This document shows, one piece after another, positions 1-13,207 of a DNA stretch of 64,000 nt (position 1 is the first letter of the stretch; every line of letters starts with the position of its first letter). Origin of the DNA: Vesta saturnalis (lineage: Eukaryota > Arthropoda > Insecta > Coleoptera > Lampyridae). The notes under the pieces were generated by a model. It saw only the letters and a list, made by a program, of their open reading frames with translations. It did not search any database and was not told the origin of the DNA. Where the stretch lies: positions 3,210,001 to 3,274,000 of the forward strand of contig JARFJB010000408.1 in NCBI GenBank assembly GCA_036346205.1. Reading direction: 5' to 3'. The position numbers and the translations under genes are program-made.

Positions 1-3000
1 ATACGTGCGTAGCACGTGTGTGTTCTTAGTAAGTTCGTGAGTGGGCGCAATGTGTGCACGATCTTCATCGTTCGTGGGTGGACATGTATGTGGACACATG
101 ACACAGAAACACACACACACACACACACGACACACAACACATACACTGGACACACGGACATACACAGACACATGGACACACAGACACACACACAGACACC
201 AACACACAGGCACACAGACAACAGACAACAGACACACAGACACACAGACACACAGAACACAGACACAGACACAGACACACAGACACAGAACACAGACACA
301 CAGACACAAGACACACAGACACACAGACACACGACACAGACACAACCAGACACACAACAACAAACACAGACACGACGAACACAGACACAGACACAGAACA
401 CAGCACACAGAACACAGAACACAACACAGACACACAGACACACAGACAGACACACAGAACACAACACACACACGACACACAACACACACACACACGACAC
501 ACACACAGACACACGACACGACAGACACACAGACAACAGACACACAGACACAGACACAGACACACAGACACACAGACACAGACACACAGCACACAGACAA
601 CAGACACACAGACACACAGACACACAGACACACAGACACACAGACACACAGACACACAGACACACAGACCACAGACACACAGACACAGACACACAGACAC
701 ACAGACACACAGACACACAGACACACAGACACAGACACAGACACACAGACACAGACACACAGAACAGCCGACACACAGACACACAGACACCAGACACACA
801 GACACAAACACACAACAGCACACAGACACAGACCACGACACAGACACAGACACAGACACAGACACACAGACACACAGACAACACACAGACACACAGACAC
901 AGACACACAGACACACAGACACAGGACAACAACAGAAACGCACACGCACACGACACACAGACACAGCACGACTACGCACAGACAGACACAGACACGAAAC
1001 ACAGACACAGCACACAGACACACAGACACACAGACACACAGACACACAGACACACAACACAAGACACACAGACACACAGACACGCGCAGACACACAAGCA
1101 CACAGACACACAGACACACAGACACACAGACACACAGATCACAGACACACAGACACACAGACACAGACACACAGACACACAGACACACAGACACACAGAC
1201 ACACAGACACACAGACACACAGACACACAGACACACAGACACACACAGACACACAGACACAGACACACAGACACACAGACACAGACACGACACACAGACT
1301 CGATGGACCACAAGAATACAGACGTTACACGAGTCACGAATGTGGCGTGCATGGAAAATGTGACACCGAACTTCATGCCGTCAGTGATGCATGTATGGAC
1401 ATATGCATGGCACACAGAAACAACACAACACACACACACACACACACACACACTCGGACACACAAACACATGGACACACTGACACACGGACATACGTACA
1501 CACAGACAAGCAGACACACAGACACACAGACACATGGACACACAGACACACATGTACACAGACACACAGGCACACAGACAGACAGACACACAGACACACA
1601 GACACACAGACACACAGACACACAGACACACAGACACACAGACACACAGACACACAGACACACAGACACACAGACACACAGACACACAGACACACAGACA
1701 CACAGACACACAGACACACAGACACACAGACACACAGACACACAGACACAGACACACAGACACACAGACACGCAGACACACAGTCACACAGACATACACA
1801 GACACACACACAGACACACAGACATACAGACTCACAGAAACACAGACACACAGAAACACAGACACACAGACACACAGACACACAGACACACACACACACA
1901 GACACACAGACACACAGACACACAGACACACAGACACACAGACACACAGACACACAGACACACAGACACACAGACACACAGACACACAGACACACAGACA
2001 CACAGACACACAGACACACAGACACACAGACTCACAGACACACAGACACACAGACACACAGACACACAGACACACAGACACACAGACTAACAGACACACA
2101 GACTCACAGCCACACAGACACACAGACACACAGACACACAGACACACAGACCACAGACATACAGACACACAGACACACAGACACACAGACACACAGACAC
2201 ACAGATGCACAGACACACAGACACACAGACACAGACACACAGACACACAGACACACAGACACACAGACACACAGACACACAGACGCACAGACATACAGAC
2301 ACACAGACACACAGACACACAGACACACAGATGCACAGACACACAGACACACAGACACAGACACACAGACACACAGACTCGTGCGTGTGTGGATAGGCAT
2401 ATCTAAGTGTGTGAATACGTGCGTGTTAGCACGTGTGTGTGGCTTCGTATGTGTAAGTTCGTGAGTGTGGGCGTGCGCATGTGTGTGTGGAGGTAAGTGT
2501 GTGCCGATCTTCATGCGTTCGTGGGTGCGAGTGTACATGTATGTGGACGTGAGTATGCATGACACACAGAAACACACACACAAACACACACCCACTCGGA
2601 CACACAGACACATAAACACATGGACACACGGACATACGTACACACAGACACATGGACACACAGACACACATATACACAGACACGCAGACACACAGGCACA
2701 GACAGACAGACAGACAGACACACAGACACACAGACACACAGACACACAGACACACAGATACACAGACACACAGACACGCAGACACACAGACACACAGACA
2801 CACAGACATACACAGACACATAGACACACAGACACACAGACACACAGACACACACAGACTCGCAGAAACACAGACACACAGACACACACACAGACACACA
2901 GACACACAGACACATAGACGCACAGAGACACAGACACACAGACACACAGACACACAGACACACAGACACACAGACACACAGACACACAGACACACAGACA

Positions 3001-4260
3001 CACAGACACAGCCACACAGACACACAGACACACAGACACACAGACACACAGACACATACACATAGACACACAGACACACGGACACGCGGACACACAAGCA
3101 CACAGACACACAGACACACAGACACACAGACACACAGATACACAGACACACAGACACACAGACACACAGAGACACAGACACACACACAGACACACAGACA
3201 CACAGACAGACACACAGACACACAGACTCACAGACACGCAGACACACAGACACACAGACACACAGACACACAGACACACAGACACACAGACACACAGACA
3301 CACAGATACACAGACACACAGACACACAGACACACAGAGACACAGACACACAGACACAGACACACAGACACCCAGACACACAGACACACAGATACACAGA
3401 CACACAGATACACAGACACACACACACAGACACACAGACACAGACACACAGACACACAGACTCACAGACACACAGACACACAGACACACAGACACACAGA
3501 CACACAGACACACAGACACATAGACACTCAGACACACAGACATACAGACACACAGACAACCACATACAAACACACACACGCACTCACGCGCGCTCGCACG
3601 CACACACGCACGCACGTACGCACACACACGCAGACACGCACCCGGCCAGACTCACAGACACACAGACACACAGACACACATACACACAGACGCACAGACA
3701 CATAGTCACACAGACACACAGACACACAGACACACAGACACACAGACACACAGACATACAGACATACAGACACAGACCCACAGACACACAGACACACAGA
3801 CACACAGACACACAGACACACAGACACACAGACATACAGACATACAGACACAGACCCACAGACAGACAGACACACAGATACACAGACACACAGACACACA
3901 GAGACACAGACACACAGACACACAGACACACAGACACTCAGACGCACAGACACACAGAGACACCGACACTCAGACACACAGACACACAGACACACAGACA
4001 CACAGAGACACAGACACACAGTCACACAGACACACAGACACACAGCAACACAGACACACAGACACACAGACACACAGACACAGACACTCAGACACACAGA
4101 TACACAGACACACAGACACACGGACACACAGACTCACAGACACACACATACAAACACACACACGCACGCACGCGCGCGCACGCGCACACGCACGCACGTA
4201 CGCACACACACGCACGCACCCGCCCACCTACACACACCCACACACACACACACACGCGCG
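1..4260. repeat. CAGACACA-type satellite with higher-order repeats
   Basis: The stretch consists of near-perfect copies of an 8-base unit, CAGACACA, with shorter ACACAG phase slips. Less repetitive GT-rich linkers sit at about 16-120, 1290-1430 and 2380-2575. The linkers share a common core (CTTCATCGTTCG-like, then ATGTATGTGGAC, then CACAGAAACACAC), so the array is built of units of about 1.1-1.3 kb. Near the right end a CACGCAC-rich block at 3561-3657 recurs at 4145-4240, 584 bases further on, and a 78-base unit is duplicated at 3753/3831. Long open frames exist on both strands because an 8-base unit reads as an 8-residue repeat (TQTHRHTD on plus, VCLCVCVS on minus); I regard none of them as genes. 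Confidence 0.95.
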
Positions 4261-4312
4261 CGACCGAGCTTGATCTTGACTGACTAATTTAGATAAATAA
4301 ATCCTAATTGAG

Positions 4313-4657
4313 GTTGCAGTCAAAGTAGATAAGTCCAGGAAAGTAAAACCTTTTGTTGCTGAGTCGAGCTTTCGGAATTCTTTAATCCTTTATCATGACA
4401 AACTAACGTGATTTATTAATTAAAGTTACACGTATACACAGTAAAATTTTTAACTCATAAGAAAAACGTCGCCACTAGTCAACGATCGCTGTCTAATGAT
4501 GTTTTTGTCTTGTTACGTGTAAAAATTTCATTGTGCATATGTGTAACTTTAATTAATGGCTCACGTTAGTTTGTCTTGATAAAGGAATAAAGAATTCCAA
4601 GCTCGACTCTGCAACAAAGGGTTTTACTTTCCTGGCCTTATCTACCTTGACTGCAAC
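4313..4657. mobile_element. Foldback MITE with ~125-bp terminal inverted repeats
   Basis: The left arm (about 4313-4440) starts GTTGCAGTCAAAGTAGATAAG. The right arm (about 4535-4657) is its reverse complement with a few mismatches and ends CTTGACTGCAAC. The inner part is also partly self-complementary around a GACAGCGATCGTTGACTAG segment, so the single strand could fold over most of its length. It has no coding capacity. The right end is five bases from a (TA)n tract. It is probably a non-autonomous DNA transposon; the superfamily cannot be assigned from the termini. Confidence 0.8.
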
Positions 4658-4661
4658 ATTA

Positions 4662-4662
<1 letters not shown>

Positions 4663-4729
<67 letters not shown>
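4663..4729. repeat. (TA)n microsatellite
   Basis: This is an uninterrupted TA dinucleotide tract. It starts immediately beyond the right end of the foldback MITE. It is one of six such tracts in the window. Confidence 0.98.
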
Positions 4730-4731
<2 letters not shown>

Positions 4732-5339
4732 AATTACGTGATTTTAGAATAAATTGCTCGCAATCCCCACGTTTTACTAATTTTGATAATAATGATCTTT
4801 CTATCTATTCCTTATAATAACGTTTATCTGAAGAAACTGTGTAATGCTAACATACTTACATATTAGATTTCTGATGGACGTTTCCTTTGTATATCGCCCT
4901 TGATAGTCCTTACTATTCTTGTATAAATAAATAAATTTTAACGTATTGATTTTTTGTTATATACCTCATGAAATAGGGGTGTTAGCTTCGAAACTATTCA
5001 AAAATTTACATTCCTTAATCACATAGTCTTGTTTTCTTATAGTTGTAGAACAAAAGACCGTAAAGCAACTGACTTTGGATTCTTCAATGTAAGCCTGGTG
5101 AACATTAGAATAATAATTCGCTTGTTTTTTTTATGGTAAATATTAATTGTGGAATTCATTTGTGTAAATATCTGCAACAACTTCTGCCTTTATATGCAAT
5201 TAACGGCAAAAAACATTTTCGCCTTATAAATAAAAAAAATTATTTATCAACATAACAACAAACACATATACTTAGTGATGTAATAAAATCAGATAATTAA
5301 TAAATAACGATACTAGGCAAAGTTTTTCCTAGATACAAT
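4730..5339. other. AT-rich intergenic DNA, nothing recognised
   Basis: This is AT-rich sequence with no frame resembling a protein family and no structured RNA that I can see. Confidence 0.6.
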
Positions 5340-6340
5340 TATTTAACAAATGGTAAACCTTTCATCACTAATTATATGCCGCTTATCATTTAATTAATAT
5401 GCCGTCTCGTCCACAATCGGTAGATTAAAAGGAGGTTCAATTATATTGAATTTTAAATTGGTAACTCACCTGAAACGCCGCTTGTCACTCAACTGCTTAG
5501 TTATTTTCACTTATGCCTATTAATAAAAATTATGAAAAATTTAGATATATAATTAAATTAAATCTCGGGCACCATGTTATCTTTAAATCAGGAAAATAAC
5601 AAAACCTATTCAATGAACATTAAAAGCTTTCTAATAATAACAAATAATAACAATATACAAAAATTTATTTACCAAAATTATGGATAGTAGGAGAGTACTA
5701 AAAGGTTTTAAAGCTAAGCTTAATAGATATAAAATTTACCACAAAAAATTCCTCAGCAGTATTTTCTATAGACAGCTTCAAATACGGAGGCGGAACGGTC
5801 AAACAGATGAAAGCATTTTTACATCTCTTTCTTATTCTGGATGTTTTATTGAATTAAACTTGCATTTTAATATTATATTATTAATTTTTTCCAAAGAGAA
5901 ACTTGGGTAAATAAGTTACTTAATAGCCATTTGTAATATAAGTGTTTAAAAATTAAAAGGTGGTGAAAATATAGTGCCACCTAACGTTTAAATTAATGTG
6001 CCACATAACGTGCCACCTAAACGTGCCTAAAAAATCAAACAAATGCTTAGTTTAAACTATACTGAATTAAAAAATTACTCACCATCAAAATTTCGTGATG
6101 GCACGAATATAAAAAATTAATTAAAAATCATCTTATTGCGGTTAATATTCAGCATTAACTGAATTACTCAAAAGCTTTCTGAATCAACCAAGTACAATAG
6201 TTTTCTCGCGTTGCGCTGTTACATAATATAAATCCAATTTTTTAAAGAAAGGGAATTAAAACTATTTATGTAGTACACACAAAAGATTTGTTATATGAAG
6301 TGCAAATTAAGTTGCCAGTTTTCAATTTTATATGAAAATA
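5340..6340. repeat. Diverged ~1 kb repeat, copy 1 (same family as 38932-39937)
   Basis: Several landmarks appear in the same order and spacing as in the insertion at 38932-39937. These are CGGTAGATTAA followed by GGTTCAAT (5421 region), then TAGATAT and ATCTCGGGCACCA (about 5563-5576), then ACTCACCAT with an (A)TGGCAC after it (about 6078), and near the end GCAAATTAAGTTGCCAG. The ATCTCGGGCACCA motif reads on the minus strand as TGGTGCCCGAGAT, which looks like an LTR-retroelement primer-binding site. The family could therefore be a non-autonomous LTR-type element, but neither LTRs nor termini are proven. The short open frame at 5680-5910 lies inside it and looks fortuitous. Confidence 0.5.
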
Positions 6341-7567
6341 ATTAAAAATTCCTCTAATTTTACGCCAAATAAATTAATGATCTTAGATTAATGTACTTTT
6401 TTATACAACCACCAAAAAAGGTTGTTACAGCCTCACTAGAAAAGTATCATATCTTCTTATTTCCTATAAAAACCGATTTCTCAATTTATTTTAGCTTTCC
6501 ATTTTTTCTTCAATCGGATGACAAGATGTTTGGTTATTGAACAATTGTGCGTATTCCGATTCATCTCAAGCACTATAATTAAAAAGTCACCTTATAGTTA
6601 AAGTGGATTACAAACTGCGACGTATCCAGGAATATTGATTTTTCAGATTATTGTCCAAGGTACGTACTATTTAATTGTATTTATTGTTTTTAGTTGCTGT
6701 GATGAAGCGTAATTAATTTTCTGTTATATAACAATTGCCCTACTGTTTTACATTCGTTAGCATTGCTTGTTCGTAATTACAGCATATTGCTAAAGAGTAT
6801 TTCTTTTAATACGTATAAAATAACAACCTGAAATGTACTTGATAAACAAACTTACATAAATTTAAAGCATAGTCATTTGAATTATATTTATAAAGTATTT
6901 ATTTTTGTATTTTTTAAATTAGATAGTTTTTTTTTGAGTTAGTTTAATGAAATAGCGCTTTATATTTGTGGTTATCCGTATTTATATCAATGTAATACAA
7001 TGTAAATTGCTTATTTTTTGAATTTCTGTACGTTTTTGTGAATTTGACCATATGGTTTTAACGCACAGCAAAATCTTTGTTTAATTATTATCGAACAATT
7101 CCATTACTATCAAAATTATTGGTCATGTAAATACGTTCATATTTACGTAAATAAGTAATGAGAAAAGGTACACTAAGAAACTTACTAACATAACTATTAC
7201 TATACTTATTTATTAACACATACGTTTAAATTAATTGTTTAAAGTGAAATTTATTTTTTTAAATTGAATTATTAGTTGGGGGATTTGTTGAAGTACAGAT
7301 CTTTGAACAAATTAAAAGAAAATGAACTATTGTATTGGACGTTTAAGGGCTAAAGAATATGGCAACTACTACACAAACAAGAACATGTACATTTAAATAC
7401 ATTGTAACGCGCTGATGGCTTAGCTGTTTGACTGTTGAGTGTATTACTACTAATGAATAATTCTCACATTTCCCTTTTCTAGCTCAGTCGGAATTTTGTA
7501 CTTGCAAAATAAGGATCGGGGTTCGTTATTCAGGCTCTCAACACGTTGAACAAATAGATTACAAAGG

Positions 7568-7569
<2 letters not shown>
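6341..7569. other. AT-rich intergenic DNA, nothing recognised
   Basis: No coding potential, RNA gene or repeat is recognisable. Confidence 0.55.

Positions 7570-7627
<58 letters not shown>
7570..7627. repeat. (TA)n microsatellite
   Basis: This is an uninterrupted AT/TA tract, not adjacent to a transposon end that I can identify. Confidence 0.97.
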
Positions 7628-7628
<1 letters not shown>

Positions 7629-8399
7629 TTTATTTCCTATTTATATTACACTTCTATATTATATGGTTATTTAAATTATTTAACTAAGATATAGATACAG
7701 GTAAATGTACGGAACTGTGACCCATGCTCTCGGGTGCCAAATTGTAGCGGTAACGCCACCTCCCTCTTCAGTATCCTTAAGTAGACATCCTTCGTCCAGG
7801 TACTAATGGTTAGGTGGTCCTCTGGAGTTTCTGTAATGTAACATTAATAGAAGGTTTGGGGTTTTGACTTTTAGTTTTCGTCCTTGAACTGTTTCAATTT
7901 ATACTGGTTAATTTCCGAAATAAATAAATAATTTTACCTGAATACGTCCCTGTATAAAATACAGAAGCAGGTAGCCAGATAACGCGGTATAAACACGTGC
8001 GCGATAAGACACTGAGTTCAATACTCTGCCTTTAAAGAAATAATCAATATTTTAAAGCGGTCGGTTATAAGTGTATAATTTTATACCTGCTTTTCTTATG
8101 AAAATAAACTCATTCACATTTACATTCCATTTAATGTACGATCTTTAGTTAAATGAAAGCTTTTTGTTTATTTAGGTAGCTGGTGTACGGTAGCGGCGTA
8201 TTATTTGTTTCCTCTTACGAGATTAATTTTAGTATACCGGTTTTTATTTAAACAAAAAAATAAAAAATAAAAGCTTTTTGTTATGTTGGCCGTTTTTAAT
8301 ATAAAACCTTCGTTTTCTATTTTAAAGTAAATTTTTTTTCGCGTCTAACAATCACGATTTGACTTATTTAACACAAGAAACTATCGGATAGTTTCTGGT
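7628..8399. other. Non-coding; PBS-like motif at ~7728
   Basis: No gene is visible. CTCGGGTGCCAAATTGTA at about 7728-7745 is, on the minus strand, a TGGCACCCGAG motif directly next to a possible LTR terminus (plus strand TGTAGCGG onwards). It may mark the edge of a degraded minus-strand LTR element that includes the next block. A 10-bp hairpin, AGAAACTATC-G-GATAGTTTCT, lies at about 8377-8397. Confidence 0.35.
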
Positions 8400-9480
8400 T
8401 TACGGGTAACAATCTTAGTACTTGTCAAAGGTGCAACTTACGTTTTTACGGTGGCGGCGGTGGTGGTTTGTTTACTTTACAGGTGGTTATTTAATACTGA
8501 CGGACACGTCTAGTGTTTACGGTTACGTTTCTATATTACTGGATTAACGGCGTTAACGAGGTGTTCAGCTTAATCTTCCGACGAGGTTTTAATTACAGGT
8601 ATCTGGCGGTCGCTGGTACGTTTGTCGAGGTGTGTTGTGTTGTAGTGTTCGTGTAAATTTATGTAGGTGGATTTCCTTCGTTAGTAATCTGGGCAAACCA
8701 CCCGTTATACCAAACAATAGGATCTCCGTCGGTCAAATGGAATGTCGGGCAACTACCCTTCAAACTCCACAGTGTAGGTGTGTATAGGTGGATCTCCTTT
8801 GTTAGTAACCTGGGCAAACCACCCGTTAAACTAAACAATAGGATCTCGTTCGGTCAAATGGAACGTCGGGCAACTACCCTTCAAACTCCACAGTGTAGGT
8901 GTGTACGTCTAGTAACAGAAGAGTACGTCTAGTAACAGAAGAGTACGTCGGGCTTACAACCCTGCATATCCCTATCACCAGGTATCTCAACTTACGTACT
9001 TTCACCGTTAGATCTCTGCGACTCTAACCTTTTAGCTTCGGTGATGCTATCAAGTCGCGGAGTCGCGATTTCTACTCGGACGGCGGTTACAAGCGGATGG
9101 TTTACAACAGGTAGCAGTCGGCGCGAACGCGACGATATAGCACACGGTTTCGATTCGAATTCTTCTGGTAGCGTGCTTCTCGTAGAGAGCTTCTGGTAAC
9201 GAGTGAGATTGAAAAAGGAAATATTTCTTCTTCTTCTGTACGACTTAAGACTTCTGACTTCAAGATTTTTTCTTTAAGACCCTTTTTCAGCAGCGCGTGC
9301 CGCGTTTTTATATAGAATTCGCGAGGGTGGTTACGAAACTTTTTTGGTGAGCTTCCGTAAGCCCGTATTGGTGGAAGATGCTCTGACGTATACAAACTTT
9401 TAAACGTTTTTGGGATTTTACGTCTGGAGGGAGGATGCATGATTAATTATTGTGCAATTTTATGCAACGTTATGAAATCT
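8400..9480. repeat. GC-richer LTR-like block, copy 1 (related to 44950-46400)
   Basis: This is an island of higher GC in AT-rich surroundings. Motifs recur in order in the block at 44950-46400: a TGTATGTAGGTG-like stretch, ACAACCCTGCAT (8966; ACAGCCCTGTAT in the other), CAGCAGCGCGT (9288), a TATA-like box (TTTTATATAG, about 9305), GCTCTGACGTA (9374) and ATTAATTATTGTG (9443). A promoter-like TATA box in a repeated non-coding unit suggests a solo LTR or LTR remnant; that is inference. It contains the 121-bp tandem duplication listed separately. The minus-strand frame at 9102-9440 resembles no family and is not called. Confidence 0.45.
8664..8948. repeat. 121-bp tandem duplication plus a 20-bp doublet
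   Basis: The unit starting TAGGTGGATTTCC at 8664 repeats at 8785 as TAGGTGGATCTCC with a handful of substitutions. Both copies end CAAACTCCACAGTGTAGGTGTG. Directly after it, GTACGTCTAGTAACAGAAGA is present twice in tandem (about 8903-8948). Confidence 0.9.
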
Positions 9481-9633
9481 GTTTAACTTTTACTAGAACT
9501 TCTACGAATTTTTATAATGGCTTGCACCTGTGCATTTAGCACGTCACGTTATCTTACTAAATTCCGTGAATCAGTACTGGTATTTTACTTAGCAAATAAT
9601 TAATCATGATAGGAAAATTTTTATAAAGGACGG

Positions 9634-10313
9634 CGTCTTGCTAATAAACTTTGGGAACTAATTAAAAATAATAAAAAATCGGGATATCTGACGGCGTCCC
9701 TTTACAACATCATCCATATAAGCTATACAAATGGAGCATTACAAAACCTCAGAAAGAACGCAGATATTATCCTACCAGCAGACAAATGATTACGAACAAA
9801 AAATGGCGAACTTGCTAAGGGTTGGCCCGTACCAAACAAAGAGGAAGAAAGTTAAGAAATCGCCAATTATCGAAGGTATACGGAGAACGCTAATACTAAT
9901 AGAAAAGTCATCGAGGGGTTCAAACATATATGGTTTACATGAGGTACACAAGGAAGGTGTACCCCTACGACCAATTGTGAGTTCTGTTTGACCTCCGCTA
10001 TATCAACTCGTAAAGTATTTGGCATAACAACTACAACCACACGTGATAACAGCGGCATCATACGTGTCGAACTCAAAACATTTGTTGGAAACATTGCGAC
10101 AACAAACATATAATCATGGAGAAAAGATATGAAACACCACCACGTATACTGAAATCGACCAGGAATTACCTAAACAGCACATAAGCCATAACGGACAACG
10201 AGGTAAACAAAAATAAGGCTCACCTAAGGGATCCCCTTTTATCGTCAGTGATTGCAAATCTAAATCTAAATGGTTTATATTACAGAAAATATAAAAATGG
10301 AGCAATAAAATAC

Positions 10314-10315
<2 letters not shown>
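9634..10315 (+). pseudogene. Penelope-like element reverse transcriptase fragment
   Basis: This is a decayed Penelope-like (PLE) RT. One frame from 9634 gives LRKNADIILPADK, then a stop. The next frame continues with NDYEQKMANLL and YGLHEVHKEGVPLRPIVSS, which matches the PLE signature YGLPKxHK..PLRPIVSS. A stop follows, then PPLYQLVKYLA and a SPLLSSVIANLxL-like stretch in further frames near 10235. At least two frameshifts and several stops mean it cannot make protein. No Y/FxDD catalytic motif and no GIY-YIG domain follow, because the fragment ends in the (TA)n tract at 10316. PLEs encode an RT plus an endonuclease, and here only the N-terminal RT half remains. Confidence 0.8.

Positions 10316-10357
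<42 letters not shown>
10316..10357. repeat. (TA)n microsatellite between two transposons
   Basis: This pure TA tract separates the truncated Penelope fragment from the first base of the terminal inverted repeat at 10358. Confidence 0.97.
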
Positions 10358-10359
<2 letters not shown>

Positions 10360-11930
10360 AGACTTGAATTCTCCTCGCTTCGTACATTACCTCAACATAA
10401 TTTCAGCACCTTACACAGAATGCTTTCAAAGATAAGACAATTTCTTTGTCTAAATGGACACGTGTCGATCACTCTGTATCTTAAAAAAAAACGAAATTAA
10501 TTATTATTTGCAGTAGTATATTTTATGTATATGATCTGTTTTATTTTTATACAGATGGATACACGAAATATCGGAAGTCTTATACAGTATGGTCTAAAAC
10601 GAGAATCGTACACTTTCCCGAAATTTTCTAATAGAACACTCTATACTTTTCATCGCCCTGGGATAGCTTATTTGCTATTCTACCAATTTTATTAAGCATT
10701 CTTTATTCCCAAACCCACTCGTCAATTAGTTAGATTCGTCTTCATCCGAAACTGCCCGTTATTAATCAAAACAATGCGTAGAAAAGGGAACGCCTGTATG
10801 TTTTATTCATATTTGGTGCGGAATACAGTACTGATATGTATCAAAGTTTCAAAACTATTCATCCAAAGCTGTCATCAGACATAGATTTCTAATACTACTA
10901 CAATTTACAATACATTAAACATGAAGCGTTAGTTAGTTAGTTAAGGGAGTAAAAAAAAAGTACCGTTATGATACTTTCGTGGGAACAATAAGATAGGGTA
11001 TCTAATAGCTGCACATGGAAAAATGTGTGGTAACTGCCAAATATATAAACATTAACGTTTCAATTTAGGTATCAAGTTTTGTACACTGTTGCTAAATAGT
11101 ATTATCTATTTTATTTTTTAAGCGTTAATTATTCATTTAAGTGGATTTTGCTGATAAAAGTGCATCCTGTGATGGAGTACCAAACAGATGAGCTCGTAGA
11201 TATGATTTTTCTACTAGGGGAATTCCAAAGAAACCCTTTTCTGGCAAGTCGAGTTCATGCAGAGCGTTATTCCGAATGAAGACATCCAGACAGGTGAAGC
11301 CTGGAAAATTTATTACAAAGATTTATACAAACGAGACATGTAGACCATACACAACCAAAACCCATTCGATGTGACGAAAATGAATTCTTAGTTATGTTAT
11401 CTGTTACCGAAAATTCTTCAGTTACTCAAAAAGCAATTAGTTCTGTTGTAAGATTTTGAAGGATAACCGTTTTAATGCGTATCATATCCAGTTCAATCAA
11501 GAACTATTTTTTGATAAGGTTTTGTTCTCGGATGAAGCGACATTCTACAAAAATGTATTTGTGAATCGCCACAACTTCCACTACTATTCTGATCAGAATC
11601 CGAGGACTTTCAGGCACGTTGATTATCAAACCAAACGGTCAATAGATGTTTGGGGCGGGATTATTGGTGAACACGTTATTTGACCTTATTTTTTTAACGG
11701 GGATTTGAATGCAGTCGTGTATATTGATTCTTTGCAAAATTATTTGTAAAATCTATGTGAAAATTTGTCAATAACGGGGAGGAGTGAAATGTGGCTGCAA
11801 CACGATGGAGCACTGTTCATTGTTCCTTTCACGTCAGGACCATCTTAACGCATTCTTTCCAAATTGTTGCATTGGAAGAGGAGAGCCCTGTAACTGGCCA
11901 CCCCCATCTCCCGATTTCCTTAACTCTTAA

Positions 11931-13207
11931 CTGCTGACATGGAGTCTATCAGACTCCGCCCACTATAGTTTGATCAGTAACGCCCACTCAAATGCATTTA
12001 CAAGTGCCTGGCTCTCAGTACCTTCTTAACTTTCAGTCTAGTTTGAGGCCTTAAAAAGACATTATTGTAAATTTTTTGGTTTCCGAGTTATAGTCGTTAA
12101 GGGGTCTGGGCGACTCCATGTCAGTGTGTGTGTAATATAATTGAATATATGATCCTGGCTAGTTCTTCACGATCCGTGAATATTTTAGATCAAAATTTCG
12201 AGGAAATTTGTAATCAATGGTATGACGAGGCGAATAGTGACATATGTGATACTGAGAACGAAGACGAGAGTGTTATACTCAGTGAACATGACTCTTGTAG
12301 TGAGCAAGAACTAAATTCTGAAGAGGACGATTTTCAGCAAGAAATTGATTCTGAAAACAATTTGGAAGAAGAATGTGCTTCAGGTAAAAATTTGGAAGCA
12401 ACAAAAAAGGCTTATTTTTACGGAAAAAATCGATATAAATGGAGTAAAATAGAGCCAACCCGAAACGTACGAACTCCACAACATAATATTATGCATTTGC
12501 CAGTGGCACGTCGTCCTGACCAAGATAATGCTTCCACCTATTTTCAAATTCAGTTTTCTCAGGATATGTGTGAGTTAGTCATATAGTGGACCAACGAAAA
12601 ACTAGAAAACATGAGAAATACATATAAAACAAAAAATAAACCAGAATTAGCAAATATAGATGAAGTGGAATTCAAAGCGTTTTTGGGATTGTTGCCCTAT
12701 ACATCCATATTCAAATCGAACGATGAAGATGTACGTAGTCTTTCTGCTGCAATTGGTAAAGGAAGAGATGTTTTCAGGGCAGTTATGTCAGTGCAACTAT
12801 GGTAAATAGGACAATATGGTTACTCAACTTTATATACTGCACGAATTTTATTTTATAATACTAGAACTATATTTTTGTTTTTTTGAATTAGTTTCAATTT
12901 TGTTTATTACATTTTTGCACAACAGAAACTAATTTCAGATCCATTTTTGCTTAATTTTAATTGTATAAGAAATACCTTTTTTTAAAATGCTTTATTGTAG
13001 ATACCTTCCGTTTTTGCTCAAATGATCCAAAAAAATTATATTATTTGAATTTTTGTTGTAAACATGTTTCTTCTTAAGCAATAAACTTTGTTGTTTTTAT
13101 ATGTGAACTCTTAATTTTTATAAAATTAAGGAAAAAATGTCTTTTCCCTTTGTGGAGTCCTCCAGACTCCATGTCAGCGTTATAGTCATAAAATGAGATG
13201 TCAGCAG
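11931..13207 (+). mobile_element. Nested piggyBac derivative, TTAA borders
   Basis: TTAA flanks both sides (11927-11930 and 13208-13211). The termini are CTGCTGACAT and its inverse ATGTCAGCAG. A subterminal inverted motif, CTGACATGGAGTC, occurs at the left end and again, inverted, ~30 bp inside the right end. TTAA duplication with precise joins is the hallmark of piggyBac. The element is only 1277 bp, against roughly 2.2-2.5 kb for autonomous family members, because most of the transposase gene is missing, so it is non-autonomous. Confidence 0.88.
12128..12805 (+). pseudogene. piggyBac transposase N-terminal remnant
   Basis: One frame, interrupted by a single TAG at about 12584, covers ~226 codons. 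An acidic serine/glutamate-rich N-terminus (residues ~1-90) leads into FYGKNRYKWSKIEPTRNVRT, QHNIMHLP, then after the stop WTNEKLENMRNTYKTKNKPE, EFKAFLGLLPYTSIFKSN, GKGRDVFRAVMS. These are landmarks of the first third of PGBD/piggyBac transposases. It ends at 12805, right after FRAVMS, before any of the catalytic aspartates or the C-terminal cysteine-rich domain. The true start may be the second ATG (MILASSS). What follows (12806-13207) is non-coding. Confidence 0.85.

Noticed and set aside
16..4227. Very long open frames on both strands (His/Thr- or Cys/Val-rich proteins)
   Set aside because: They are translations of an 8-base satellite unit without stop codons; composition follows the repeat exactly and overlapping frames are equally long.
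1..4260. Telomeric repeat array or CRISPR-like array
   Set aside because: The unit is not TTAGG/TTAGGG-like, and there are no unique spacers between repeats; it is a simple satellite.
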